From: Elmis aenea
Taxonomy: Eukaryota; Arthropoda; Insecta; Coleoptera; Elmidae
Assembly (NCBI GenBank): GCA_947652605.1
Contig: CANTFG010000129.1
Coordinates: forward strand, 248,001 to 312,000
Length of the DNA stretch: 64,000 nt
Direction: 5' to 3'
Part shown: positions 42,785 to 54,139 of the stretch, piece after piece
How the letters are laid out: each line of letters starts with the position of its first letter
How positions within the stretch are numbered: position 1 is the first letter of the stretch
The notes under the pieces: model-generated
Seen by the model: only the letters and a program-made list of their open reading frames with translations
Database searches by the model: none
Told to the model about the DNA's origin: nothing
Translations under genes and position numbers: made by a program

Positions 42785-43620
42785 AAACACGAGAAGAGAC
42801 TAACGGCAGCTGAAATGAAATTTTGAAGAAAAATAGCAGGAAAAACTAAAAAAGACAAAAGTAAAAATAAAGAAATACAGAAAAACCTAAAGCAAAAACC
42901 AGTGTTCCAAAGTAAAGAAGAAAAACAGCTAAAATGATATGGGCACGTACAGGGTGGTCCAAATTCGATGGGATTACATGGGTATCTCGCTTAATAGTCA
43001 AGATAGAGAAACGGTTAAATTACCAAAAATGTGCAGTTTTTTGAGATAAACTATAGCCTCTATTCAAAAAAAGGTAAGTTTGTGTCATAACCTTTTAGCG
43101 GCGAGCGTAAAAAAAATAATTTAGGGCTATCATCTAGGTACATAAAAATATCTAAAAATAATCTTCATAGTTTTTTTTCGATATTTTAAACAATAAGGGA
43201 GATATAACATTAAAAATATTTTTTTTAAAAAACAGGTTTTTTTTTAATAACTCAAAAATCGGAAATGATAGAATATTTTTGAAAACGGTTCTAAGTTCGT
43301 CCCAAACAACTGCACATTTTTGGTAATTTAACCGTTTTTCTATCTTGACTATTAAGGAGATACCCATGCAATACCATCGAATTTGGACCACCCTGCACCC
43401 TGTACAGAGGATTGACAAAAAGAGTAACGGAATCAAGGAGGTTTGGGAAGAGGCGGACGGGTAGCCCAACAACCAATAAGGAAAAAATAATTGAAGAGCT
43501 AGCCCGCGAACGAGGGAGAACAGTTAAGGAGATGAGGGCAGTCAGAAAGGAATGAAAAGGATGGGTGGAGAACCCTTAAAAGCAGACGCCGTAAGGCAAA
43601 AGGTGATAGAAAAAGAAGAA
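42785..43620 (+). pseudogene. Non-LTR ORF2 C-terminus and 3' tail, split by a mariner MITE
   Basis: The left part reads TKHEKRLTAAEMKF, RKIAGKTKKDKSKNKEIQ and EEKQLK*YGHV (42786-42949). The right part, from about 43404, reads QRIDKK (adjacent frame) and RRFGKRRTGSPTTN, then a GRPR/W-type C-terminal tail, LKADAVRQK in the 3' region and a GAAGAAGAA tail near 43611. Removing the MITE and one TA gives YGHV-QRIDKK in frame. This is the conserved C-terminal end of RTE-like ORF2 proteins. Confidence 0.8.
42950..43402. mobile_element. Mariner MITE, CAGGGTGGTCCAAATTCG family
   Basis: Inverted repeats of about 100 bp (CAGGGTGGTCCAAATTCG and inverse). It is flanked by TA at 42948-42949 and 43403-43404. 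The right tip carries an extra CACCCTG, so the original end is at 43395 or 43402. There is no coding region. Confidence 0.88.
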
Positions 43621-44511
43621 GAAATACAGATTAAGCGGTAATAAATGAAGATATAGTAATAAATTAAACATGAAAGTTAAGTAAAAAATTCTCCAGGAAA
43701 AAATTGTGCTGTAAATTAATTTAATTCATGTTAAATTCGGATACCAATCTACAAAAAAGATCTTCAAATAAGCATTTTCTTATTTAAAAGTTAACAAATG
43801 ATTTCTTTTTTCGTATCAGTTAAATATATGTTTAAAAGATACAAATTAGCGTAAGATACAAAAACGTTTCAATGAAATTAGGTGGCATAAACCTGCAATC
43901 TTGTATTAACAAAAAATTATAGATACATCATTTTCTCCGGTGAGTGTAAAATACTGTGACAAGGTTGTATTTACGCCTCGTAAGAAAGTCACATTAATGT
44001 TATAATCGAGCGATATCTAGTTACCTGTTTCAATGTCAACGGTGTAGGTTTTCAGATAAATATAAATATTACTTACCCACTTCAATCAAAGCGCAAAAAA
44101 TGTGGGTTAGAATTACAACTGAATGGACACGCAAATAGAAACGAGGTGCTATAAAAGTTTATAAAAACATTTGTCTATAATGTGTAAAGAGTAAAAATAT
44201 TTACCTTCACCTTGGTGTAATAAATGGTTGTTGAGTTAGAGCGTCACATACAAACACAAACCTTGACATAGTCGTAAACTCGCAAAAAAAGTGAATTAAT
44301 ATAGTTTATGAGTGATTACATTTTAAATAATGTTTAATATTTCTTAACACGGTTGTAATTTTAGAATTTGTGAGTCTCATAAAAAAAAATTGTTGTAGCA
44401 TAGGTAAAAGAACTGAAATGCAGTGTATAAAACGCGTTTTCAAAATCAGACTATAGTTTTTTGCACATCTTTAAAACTAACGGTAACAGAGCAACCAAAC
44501 GTAATTCAACT
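43621..44511. other. No recognised feature
   Basis: AT-rich intergenic sequence with no ORF, terminal repeat or RNA supported. Confidence 0.5.
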
Positions 44512-45296
44512 ATTTTAGAGAAGTCATGAACAAGGCATTGTCAGCAGAAGTAATACCGAAAGACTGGGTTATAAGTATGATACTGCCTATATTTAAAAAG
44601 GGGGACAACAAAGAATGCAATAATTAAAGAGGCATAAGGCTTCTTAGCACAGCACTAAAATTATACGAACAAATACTAGAACAGAAGCTAACAAAAATAT
44701 TAGATAAGACATTAACAGAATCACAAAGTGGGTTTAGAAAAGGTGGGAGTGTTCAGGATCACATATTTACAATTAAAAGATTATAACAAAAACACAACTA
44801 AAAAGGGGAAAAAAAGCATACTTCGCATTTATAGATCTACAAAAAGCATCCGATAATGTGCCTAGACGAAAAGTTTGGGAGATCCTTAAGGAAAGAAGGT
44901 AGACAATACACTAAGAAGAAATATCAGCTGCTTGTATACGAAGACAATAAATTATGTGGTAACGAAAAATGTTAAATCAGACTCTTTCAATACAGAAGAT
45001 GGATCAAGACAAGGAGGTGGAATGAGTCTTATACTGTTAACGATATTAATGGACAATATAATTAAGAAATGAAAACAAAAAGTTTAAAGTTTATGCGTAG
45101 GTTACAAGAATTTACAGAAGGTTGAAATAACAGAGCGAGCATTTGCAGCAATGTAGCCATTATGGCAGCGATCGAAAGGGAACTAAAAGCTAATATAGAA
45201 ATTTGGAAAGAAGTATTAGAAGAAAATGGAATGGAAATAAATCACAAGAAAACAAAAGTGATGGCGACAAACCCAGGAAACGAGACAAATTTTCAA
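44512..45296 (+). pseudogene. Non-LTR RT fragment, same family as the element split by the 11-kb hAT
   Basis: It starts at EVMNKALSAEVIPKDW (44523 on) and keeps PIFKKGDNKECNN, LKLYEQILEQKL, SQSGFRKGGSVQDHI, then the AFDKVP-equivalent block (about 44830-44870) and DGSRQGGGMS (about 45000). In the later 70-codon frame it has ERELKANIEIWKEVLEENGMEINHKKTKVM (45180-45260). Several frameshifts are present and the YADD block is not seen. Its first 30 bp are uninterrupted at the site where the paralogue carries the 11-kb hAT. Confidence 0.85.
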
Positions 45297-45612
45297 ATTT
45301 CAACAAGTTTTTTAAAAGAAAACGGTTATGTTGGTTACCAGTCTGAAAAAAACCCAGGATGGTTAAAAACATGAAGTTACCAAGTTTAAATTAAATAGCG
45401 TAAATGGTAGGGAAGTAATAATATTTTTCCAAAATCACATTTTCCAGTTTTTTTGTAACAAATCAAAAACGAATCAAAATATCCTAGATTTCTTTTCATA
45501 TTCTCAATGACCATAAAAATGTGCAACTTTTCTTTAATTTAACCGACCTTGTATCTCTTACCGTTTCCAAGATAGCAATGGTGAGCATCGAAAAATGCAC
45601 CACCCTGTATAG
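45297..45612 (-). repeat. Solo right arm of the CAGGGTGGTGC mariner family
   Basis: It matches the right arm of 22000-24154 (GGTTACCA, GTGGTAGGGAAG-like, GTATCTCTTACCGTTTCC) and ends GCACCACCCTGTA. It has internal deletions. It cuts the RT fragment to its left. Confidence 0.85.
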
Positions 45613-46499
45613 CGTCATTCATAAAGTATCAAAGTTTTTACAGACTTAACAGTTTAATACGACCACAGGTTCGCGAGTGCAACAAAACCGGTCAGCCAAG
45701 TGTTGGTATTTAGCAGGCTCGCTAAAATGATGGATTGCGCTAGGCTCGGCTCTCACTTTTGCTCGCAAATGTGGACGAGGCTTTAAGTGTCAAATTTGGA
45801 ACAATATCGTCTAAAGCAACTACCTGCGGTTATTACAGTTATTTTTTAAGCTTTAATTGGTTTAAACGTCAACACTAGTCGTTAAAAGCTTTTTGAGTTT
45901 ATTTAGGGTTCATTTGTCAAGCAGACATTAACGTACATTTATTAAAATATGTTGATAAAGATTCGCTTTGGTTCTAAAAAGGCTACATGAGTTTATGAAT
46001 AACGAAGAACGATCTAATTATGAAGAATGAATGCATATTAAACCAGATTTTTCTTTGGTCTAATTAGATAAGCATGCTGATATTAGATGCACGTAAAACA
46101 CACACATTCTACAAATATTAGGTCAGTACTGATTGATTTTGTTAACCTACTTTGTAGCGTATGCAACAAACCTACTTTACTTTAATTCATAAACATTAAC
46201 AAAATATCCTTGAAGTCCTGTACACATGGGAAACTTTAAATCCGGGTTGAAATATTGTGTAGGTGTTTCATACCGCCTGAATGATCCCGCGGCATTAAAG
46301 AACGCCAAAGCAACAAAAAGTAATCTAAAGCAAGGAACAACATAATGCTGATGTAAGCATATTTCAGCTGCATTACATTATTTGGCATTTACGTGTTACT
46401 CGTATTACATTTGATTCTGGTGGTCTCTGATCCTATATTTTGTGCCAAACCGTAATGTACAACAAAACTAATTTAGTATTGTTTTGTTATTCGATAGTT
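45613..46499. other. No recognised feature
   Basis: A G+C-rich patch at 45670-45780 (GCTCGGCTCTCACTTTTGC) might be a hAT end, but no partner was found. Confidence 0.4.
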
Positions 46500-46745
46500 T
46501 TTGTAGTAATTGTTATAATTATGGCTACATATAAAACCAACAAAAAATTTTACATGTTAAGATGCTACATTCTTTGCCATAAAAACTGTACAGAAGCTGA
46601 GCGAATATACTTTGAGCTGTATCCCGAGATAAGCAACGAATGAATGGTGCGTAATTACAGAAATTTGGAAGTAAATTTAAAAGAATATGGTTTCTTCGAG
46701 AAACCAACCAAAACTTCAAAACAAATCAATGAAGAATTAGAATGA
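46500..46745 (+). pseudogene. N-terminal helix-turn-helix of a mariner-type transposase
   Basis: The sequence reads MLRCYILCHKNCTEAERIYFELYPE, a stop (46641-46643), then RNYRNLEVNLKEYGFFEKP, SKQINEELE. The pattern (x-Y-x3-C-NC-x-A-x-Y-x-E-YPE ... L-x-x-YG-F-x-KP) is the DUF4817-like DNA-binding domain seen at the start of 22567-23619. The catalytic domain is missing. Confidence 0.65.
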
Positions 46746-46939
46746 TCTGTTTTTACACAGTTTCTATGGCAAATAATGTAGCATCCCAACATTTCAAATT
46801 TTTCATTATTTGTAAATGTGTCTCCCCATAATCATTATCGTCGATGGAAAGCAATTTTGCTGTAAACGCCAAATCTACAACTTTACAGGAGAGGCAAAAA
46901 ACAATTTAAGTTTTGGAAAAATAATTACTGTCCTTTATA

Positions 46940-48759
46940 CAGGGTGAGTCACGACGGACGCGTCGGAGTTTTATGGCGAAACGGTATATATTTTCCAATT
47001 TTTGTTGCTGTTACATTATGTAAGTCAATAAGGGCTACATTTTAAAAATATTTTCAAACATACAGGGTGCTCCAAAAAAGAGTGGCATATCAAAGTTATA
47101 CTTTTTCTTATGGAACACCCTGTATATTTTTACATTTTTGGATTCCTCTTTAAATTTAATTAAAAAGATGTATAAGGTCATATGGGTCTAAAGTCAACCG
47201 TTCTCGTGAAAATTGCATTTTCATGAAAATACAGTATTTTCAAAAATTTTCAACATTTAAAAACTTTGACAAGTCTGAAGAAATTCGCTTGGAGATAAGA
47301 TTGACAATAGATTATGTAACACTTTGCACCACCTACATTTTTAAAATATTATACAGGGCGTTTTTTACGCTTGGTCAAACTTGTGAAACTTTAAACATCG
47401 ATAACTCATTTTTTTTAAATACAACACCCTATATTTTTTTACACCGTCTTATAGAAAATTTAATTCTTTTTCGAAAACATTAAGGCTGTTTTTCATCTAA
47501 AATTGATATTTTCCGAGATATCGTGATTTTATTGTTAATTATTAGGGCAAAGTAATATTTTCAAGTAGGCTATGAAGGTAGACAGCGGTAATTTGAAACA
47601 ATTGAAAGAAAAAATAAGACACTTATAATTTTATCGTTTGACTACACACTTTTGACACATTTTTATAGGAAAGTGGTAGTTTTACCATACTTACGTTTAA
47701 ATAGACATTTTTTAAAATTGTTGATGCATTTATTTATTGGACCTGTGTTATAAGATAATTACTAAATCCTATAAACCATTTTTTGTCTGTTAACGATACG
47801 ATACTACGACACTCTACCGAAAACAGTACCAACCATGTTTTTTTTTTAAATGTAAAATTAGACAAGTCAGTATTACTTTTTTTTTTAATCAGCGTTCCGT
47901 TCTCGTACCTAATACATTATCAATCGGTTTTTAGGACTTAGCAAACGATCAAACTCAATTATATGAAAAATATTGTGGCCCTGATGAGAAACCTATATTT
48001 AAACGTAAAAATGGTAAATCTACAACTTTCTTATAAAAAAATGTCAAAAATGTGTAGGCAAACAACAAAATTATAAGTGTCTTGTTTTTTCTTTCAATTG
48101 TTTCAAATTACCGCTGTCTACCTTCATAGCCTACTTGAAAATATTACTTTGCCCTAATAATTAACAATAAAATCACGATATCTAGGAAAATATTAATTTT
48201 AGGTGAAAAACAGCCTTAATGTTTTCGAAAGAGAATTAAATTTTCTATAAGACGGTGTAAAAAAATATAGGGTGTTGTATTTAAAAAAAATAAGTTGTCG
48301 ATGTTTAAAGTTTCACAAGTTTGACCAAGCGTAAAAAACGCCCTGTATAATATTTTAAAAATGTAGGTGGTGCAAAGTGTTACATAATCTATTGTCAATC
48401 TTATCTCCAAGCGAATTTCTTCAGACTTGTCAAAGTTTTTAAATGTTGAAAATTTTTGAAAATACTGTATTTTCATGAAAATGCAATTTTCACGAGAACG
48501 GTTGACTTTAGACCCATATAACATTTTACATTTTTTGAAGTAAATTTAAAGAGGAATCCAAAAATGTAAAAATATACAGGGTGTTCCATAAGAAAAAGTA
48601 TAACTTTGATATGGCACTCTTTTTTGGAGCACCCTGTATATTTGAAAATATTTTTAAAATGTAGCCCTTATTGACTTACATAATCTAACAGCGACAGAAA
48701 TTGGAAAATATAAACCGTTTCGCCATAAAACTCCGACGCGTCCGTCGTGACTCACCCTG
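46940..48759. mobile_element. Palindromic mariner-type element with arms of about 770 bp, 1820 bp
   Basis: The ends CAGGGTGAGTCACGACGG and inverse are flanked by TA (46938-46939, 48760-48761). The arms are 46940-47710 and about 47995-48759. Each arm holds a short unit bounded by CAGGGTGCTCC and GGAACACCCTG (47063-47123 and mirror), and a second unit starting CAGGGCGTTTTTTACG (47355-47430 and mirror). The two frames at 47223-47483 and 48216-48524 are the same sequence read from opposite arms. No transposase remains. Confidence 0.92.
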
Positions 48760-48761
48760 TA

Positions 48762-50132
48762 TAATGATTTTATCGAAAAAATGTTCAAGGAATGTAGGTG
48801 TCAAATAATTAAATGAATATTATTAGAACAATGAAAATCGTCCGTTTAACTATAAATTAATGGCGTTTTGGCGCTGTAGCAAAACACACATTGAAAATGT
48901 TGCTCGATTGAAATGTCGTAAACGCCATGTCACAATGCTTGGAATTAAATTCAGGTAGTAATAATGACCTTCTAAATGTAGTACAGACAAAAAATGTAAG
49001 TAAACGTATGTTTTGTGGGTTGTAAATGCAACTACATAAACTGTTATATTCCATTTGTCTTGTCGTATACACAGAAGTGTAGGTATGTATGTAATGTTGT
49101 TTGAAGTACATGGGAATTAAATAATTTACCAATGTTATAATTATAATGCCCACAAAAACCACGTTTAAATAAATGATTATAATTCTTCGAGGTATTCAAA
49201 GAACAAAAAGAAACTAATAATAAATAATTATTTTTTAGACTTTAAGGAATCATAAAAAAACAAATATATAAGTTACTCTATTAAACAAAAACTAGTATAA
49301 ATGCATCAAACGTAACTTCTTTAGGTGGGTAATATAAAACTAAACCATTTTAAAGCTTCTATTTGCAATCATCTCCTTCTTACCTTCCTTTTAATAACTA
49401 TCTTCTTCGTCTGTATCATTTAAACTTAAACAATCAGATATTGTTGAGTTGGATAATAAATTAATATACTAAGGTGCATAATTCTTTGGTATTATATATT
49501 TTTCACAAGATTTTTTCGGTCTTTATATTTTGCCTGTGCTGAATTGTTTGATTATACAAATTAAAGTTGGGTTGAGCACCTTCTAAAACGTTTATTGTGT
49601 AGATAGATGTGGTGACAAACACCCTTACTTAACACATACGGTCACGTCAATTGCACGTTGCATACGCAAAGAACAATTATGACGTATCACAACCCCAAAA
49701 CAATCTATCTTTAGTAGGTAATTCGAATTGTATTAACGTTATAAATACAGTATAACTAGATCTAGTCAAATGCTTTAAAAACAATATGTTCTTTAATTGC
49801 ATCCGTATAAATCGCTGTTACAAACCAAATATTCTAAAAAGATAACCTATTGTATGTGGTAACCGGCATGACTTAAAATACTTGGGCGGCATAAATGCTG
49901 TATACGCCACATCTTAAATTAAGTAGTTGCTGTAAACGAAATCTCTTTTAAAGTGACGACAGGATGATTGCTTTATACGCCAACATAAGAAAAAAGAGCG
50001 ATTTTAATGGCTTGTACTGCATAATTTCTTTCAATTTGAACAACATAACAGTACTTTTGAATTAGCGTTCAGTAGACCATCCGACGCAGAAAAAAGACTG
50101 AGAAAAAGGATGTAATAAAAATTTTTTGCATA
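48762..50132. promoter_or_regulatory. Scattered TGCTGTAAACGCC-like motifs
   Basis: Relatives of the inverted-repeat core recur: GTCGTAAACGCCATG near 48916, TGCTGTATACGCCACAT near 49898, TGCTGTAAACGAAAT near 49930 and TTGCTTTATACGCCAAC near 49969, with a diverged GGCGTTTTGGCGCTGTAGC near 48863. A repeated word of this kind near a terminal repeat suggests subterminal binding sites. The rest is anonymous AT-rich DNA. Confidence 0.45.
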
Positions 50133-50170
50133 ATTTGGCGTTTACAGCAAAATTGCTTTCCATCGACGAT

Positions 50171-50995
50171 ATGATAACAAATTTGCTACAAAGACTATCG
50201 AGTTACACAACAATACTATAAAATTCTAACAAACAATACAGCAGACAAATGGTTACTGTCGTTTGACGTTTAATTAGTTGTTTTTTGTCTCTTATTTTCA
50301 TAGATAGCTTGATAAGTGATTGGTAAAATACGATTTTTCTTGATTTTGTGACTTATTTATGAAAATACATATAGCAAGTAATATCTTATTAAAAAAAAAA
50401 AAAAGCCTACTCTTAAATTCGGCTCTGATTTTATCAGAAGTAGACGTTTTTCATCTGCCTGAACAGTATGGATTCTCAGTGCTTAAACAACCACGTCTAG
50501 AGCCCTTAACCCTTAACCCATATTTTAACTGTTGAAAACTATCAAGAAGGCTCGTCCAAAGTGAATGCAACTCATTGTCAGTTTATATTCCGGTTGCAGA
50601 TAAACCCTTGATATGGAAGCATTTTATCACTGCGCCTACTTCGGTTTTCTACACAATGCAGAATTTGTTTATTTTAATGGACTGTCAAATGTAAACCACT
50701 TGACAAAACCTCATAAAACTTTAAATTCCGACTCAGGAAACAGGGTCCTATCACGAAGAACAAATTTGTGCCCTCTATAGTCTAATGCGGAAACTATTCA
50801 TATCATCCTCATCTTAATCATCTTGATGTACTATGATTTTACTATGAATGGAGAGAAGCAACGGACTGACTATGATCGTTAAAGACTAAAATAACTTTGG
50901 ATTTGCAAAGCTACCAACCTCGCTTTATTCTCAAACTTAAATCTTAAATAATCATAATACTTTATGACCACAGTAATGTGGTTCAGATATTTTTT
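50171..50995. other. No recognised feature
   Basis: AT-rich DNA with a poly(A) run near 50391. Nothing is supported. Confidence 0.5.
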
Positions 50996-51271
50996 CTATA
51001 ATATAAGCTTAAATGCATATCTAAATAACAAAAATACAATAAATATTTGTGTTTTATATTGTAAGCAATAAGCATCAAGTTGTTGTGAGGAAATAATAAA
51101 TAAAACGTCTCGTGTTGCACAAGTTCCTGTATAACATATGCCATTAGCTTTTGGCACCTCTTCAAAATCTCCATTCATACCTAAGATATTTTGTAAAAAA
51201 TCACATTCCGAGTCTTGTTTATTATAGTGAGATTTCTCTTTATAACTAACCAGCAGTTCTACAACTTGCAA
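50996..51271 (-). CDS. Hypothetical ORF of 91 codons, unrecognised
   Basis: ATG to TAG on the minus strand. It reads SECDFLQNILGMNGDFEEV, then NGICYTGTCATRDVLFIISS and a hydrophobic tail IFIVFLLFRYAF that might be a membrane segment. The first 65 residues are protein-like. No family is recognised, no neighbour suggests a role, and no promoter or splice site is identified. It may be a host exon fragment or chance. Confidence 0.22.
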   Translation of the reverse strand: MQVVELLVSYKEKSHYNKQDSECDFLQNILGMNGDFEEVPKANGICYTGTCATRDVLFIISSQQLDAYCLQYKTQIFIVFLLFRYAFKLIL

Positions 51272-52019
51272 AGTTTGAAACTATTTTTCAGATTAGTTTA
51301 TTTATTCTTTGTACATAAAAACTATAAAATATTTTTTTTTAAATAATAAACGAGTTAGTTATTTAAAGGTTCATGTTGACCTTGATGTCTACCAAGTGTT
51401 GCCAAAGAATGTTTGCGGTGGTTTGAATTAATTTAACAATATTTATATTTTACTAGATATCAGGTTAAATATAGTGTTCTGGTTGTGATTGTATTATAAT
51501 GTTTGTGATTGGAACGTACGTAGCCGTAATGGTATAGGCTTGTGCAGTAGATATTATTATTATTGAAAACACTTCTGTTTGTTTAAAGATTCTATTTAAA
51601 AGAATGTAAAGATGAATGAGTTAAGTACCTGAAGATATTTTAAAAAGAGGCTTGAACAGCAAAACTTATATCTAAAAACTTTCTACACCGTTATTTTTAA
51701 GAATTACCAAAATGTTATCTGTTTGCTATTGGTCAACCTAGCAAAGGGATTTATCCAGAAACACATGTGTTAAAAACAAAACGGACTCTCAAGTGCCCCC
51801 CCCCCACAATAGGGGTTCTTAAGAGTACATGCGGGTGGTTGAAAAAATGATTATTTAACCAAATTTACGACTTCCTAACTATTCTTTAAAATTAGAAATA
51901 TATACAGAACAATAAACATACGTACAAATTCGAACTTTACAACAATTATCGTGTTTTCATACAACAATATTATTTTATCCGTTCAGTCATTATCCGTCAA
52001 GTTTCTTTTGTTTTTTGGC
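51272..52019. other. No recognised feature
   Basis: Contains a C-run (about 51797-51806) and AT-rich sequence. No gene is supported. Confidence 0.5.
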
Positions 52020-53075
52020 GATTCCACCTCATTTTATCTAGTTTCTTTTCTGTCTTTCCCTATTATTTCTTATAGACGGAATCCATGTCCATCTTTGATG
52101 TTTACCCTTTTTAAGTCTTTTACATGTTGATGGAGTCTTTCTAAGTGGTTCCTGGCAAACTTCTTAGGTGTTAGTTACAGCGTTACAGTGTCCATGTTGA
52201 GGTCCCGATATATGTCACTATTTTTGCAGTACCAAGGTGCATCAGGGATGTTCCTAAATGTTTTGTTCTGGAATCTCTGGATGACCTGAATATTACTTTG
52301 TTTGGTGCATCCCCATAGCTGTATCTAATATCTCCATACAGGCTTTAAAATTTGCTTGTAAGGCAAAAGTTTATTACGTAGGAACAGAGAGGAGTGTCTT
52401 TCGATTTTTTATATTTGATACCTATTTCTTCGCGTTTTTCTTGACATGAGCCTTGCAGCGTAGCTTAGAGTCCAATGTAATAGGTAAGTATTTTGCTGTG
52501 TTGGAGTATGGAATTTGTTTATTGTTTAAGTTAATTGGTACATTTTCAATTCTCTTGTTGATAAAATTGACATGTACTGACTTAGTTTCATTTAACTTTA
52601 TATGCCATGTTTTTGTCCAGTTGTTGATCTCATTGGCAGCTGCTTGTAATTTCTCGGATGATTTCATATTGTTTCTTCCCACTGCTAAAATAGCCGTGTC
52701 GTCGGCAAAGGTCGCTATAGTACAGTTTTGTAACTTTGGAATATCACAAGTATATAATAGGTATAGGACCGGACCTAGTACACTTCCTTGTGGAACTCCT
52801 GCTTTAATTTCTTTAAGTTCTGAATATGATTCTTCTTGCTTTATTCTGAAGTGTCTTTCTGAGATATAGGACTGAAGAATCTGGGAGTATTGCTTTGGGA
52901 GAAGCGAGTTTATAATTTAAACCATCATGCCACACTTTGTCGTAAACCTGCGCCACGACTAGAAATATAGTAAAACAACTTTCTTTTCTTCTAGGGCCTT
53001 TTCTATGAAATTCGTAATTCTATGTACTTGGTCAATAGTTGAATGTTTATTTCTAAATCCAAATTGATGAATAGA
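52020..53075 (-). pseudogene. Jockey-clade reverse transcriptase, 5' truncated, decayed
   Basis: From 53075 downward the minus strand reads HQFGFRNKHSTIDQVHRI, IEKALEEKK, then VAQVYDKVWHDGL, LQSYISERHF, IKAGVPQGSVLGPVLY (about 52815-52765), FADDTAIL (about 52710-52690), NEINNWTKTWHIKLNETKS, KAHVKKN (52422) and the post-RT QTK-IQVIQRFQ-like tail to about 52020. The catalytic FADD and PQGS are present. The frame is interrupted at several points, and the tail after 52420 is heavily mutated. It overlaps in family and domain with 10441-11530, which stops before FADD. Confidence 0.85.
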
Positions 53076-53989
53076 ATTAATAGAATTAAGTAACTTATTA
53101 GTGTGAGATTAAACATTAAGTAATTAAACGAATCTGTAACTGTGTGACTAAAATATTTAATTTGAATCACATCACTTTCAAATTTGCTATTTCTGATAAA
53201 TCTGTTTAGTAGATATTAAATTGTACAATAAAAACAAAATAATCGCATCCATTCATTTATGAATACTAACACATAAATATATGTTTCATTAGACTGTTTT
53301 TTTTTGCATTTTGGGTCCCTGTTAAATAAAACTTAGGGTGCTCGTTTCTGTTGTGAAAGATACATTTTTAGTCAACTTTTATGAATTTATTTAAAGTGAA
53401 CGGAATTCCTTAACTAAAAATTGATCGGTGACTAAGCCATACGAATAACTCCATGAAAAGCTGTGATTGGAAAAGTTTTAATGATGAACTTCCTGTGTAA
53501 TAAAATTGTAAAGCGCCAAGAATGGAGCGCCTATAGTTACGATTATACTTAGAAGTGGCCAATGACACACAAAGAAGTCAACGTCTTGGAGCGAATTTAA
53601 AGTTTATAGTGCATTTTAAAATATGACATGAACAAAGTGTATTCATACTACAATTTTACTCAAGGTCGGGGCTCTTAAATGTACTAATGCAGTTTATTTT
53701 AGGGTTGACTACTCATTCAACGCTTGCTTGATAGTAGATACGATCGTAAAACCGAACCGCGCATACCATACTTGATAGTTTCATACCAAGACATACAAAA
53801 TATAGATTATTCGTGTTTGGATAATTTTAAGGGCGACGATAAAGTTCAAAGTTTGCTTATGAATTCTAAACATTTCGGCATTTAGTATCTTTCGCGAACA
53901 TCTTGAATTCAAGATGTTGCTTAACTAACATGTGGTGTAAGACCGCGTACTTTAATAAAAATATTTTTAATTAATAAATTTATATTCAG
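53076..53989. other. No recognised feature
   Basis: AT-rich DNA between the Jockey fragment and the satellite array. No gene is supported. Confidence 0.5.
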
Positions 53990-54139
53990 GACCGAACTCG
54001 CCAGGGAGTCAAACCCATCCTGCATGCATAGTGCGCTAGTCCTTACGCACGGTATGCAAAAAGCACACTTGTATAGAAATGTCAAAGTAGGCTTATGTCA
54101 AACTTGACAGTTAACAGCGTACGTACAAGTGTGTTTACG
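53990..54139. other. Satellite left flank with tRNA-like boxes and a hairpin
   Basis: On the minus strand GGTTTGACTCC (54005-54015) is close to a pol III B box, and TAGCGCACTATG (54027-54038) loosely resembles an A box, but only about 11 bp separate them. An inverted repeat of AGCACACTTGTA (54062-54073) with its near-inverse TACAAGTGTGTT (54124-54135) borders the array. Confidence 0.3.

Larger units (their letters stand above)
46837..50170. mobile_element. Region bounded by a perfect 38-bp inverted repeat
   Basis: Bases 46837-46874 and 50133-50170 are exact reverse complements (38 of 38), containing ATCGTCGATGGAAAGC and GCTGTAAACGCCAAAT. Beyond the 38 bp the flanks remain weakly complementary (ATAATCATT versus GTTATCAT). 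No matching target duplication was found. The interior has a mariner palindrome (46940-48759) and further copies of a GCTGTAAACGCC-like motif. It could be a non-autonomous DNA transposon of unrecognised type. Confidence 0.55.

Noticed and set aside
46440..46643. A 67-codon membrane protein gene, because the frame begins with a hydrophobic stretch.
   Set aside because: The later residues match a mariner-type helix-turn-helix and the match continues past the stop, so this is a transposase remnant. The hydrophobic start lies upstream of the domain.
47223..48524. Two near-identical ORFs (47223-47483 plus and 48216-48524 minus) as a duplicated gene pair.
   Set aside because: They are the two arms of one palindrome read from opposite sides, with no protein-family motif.
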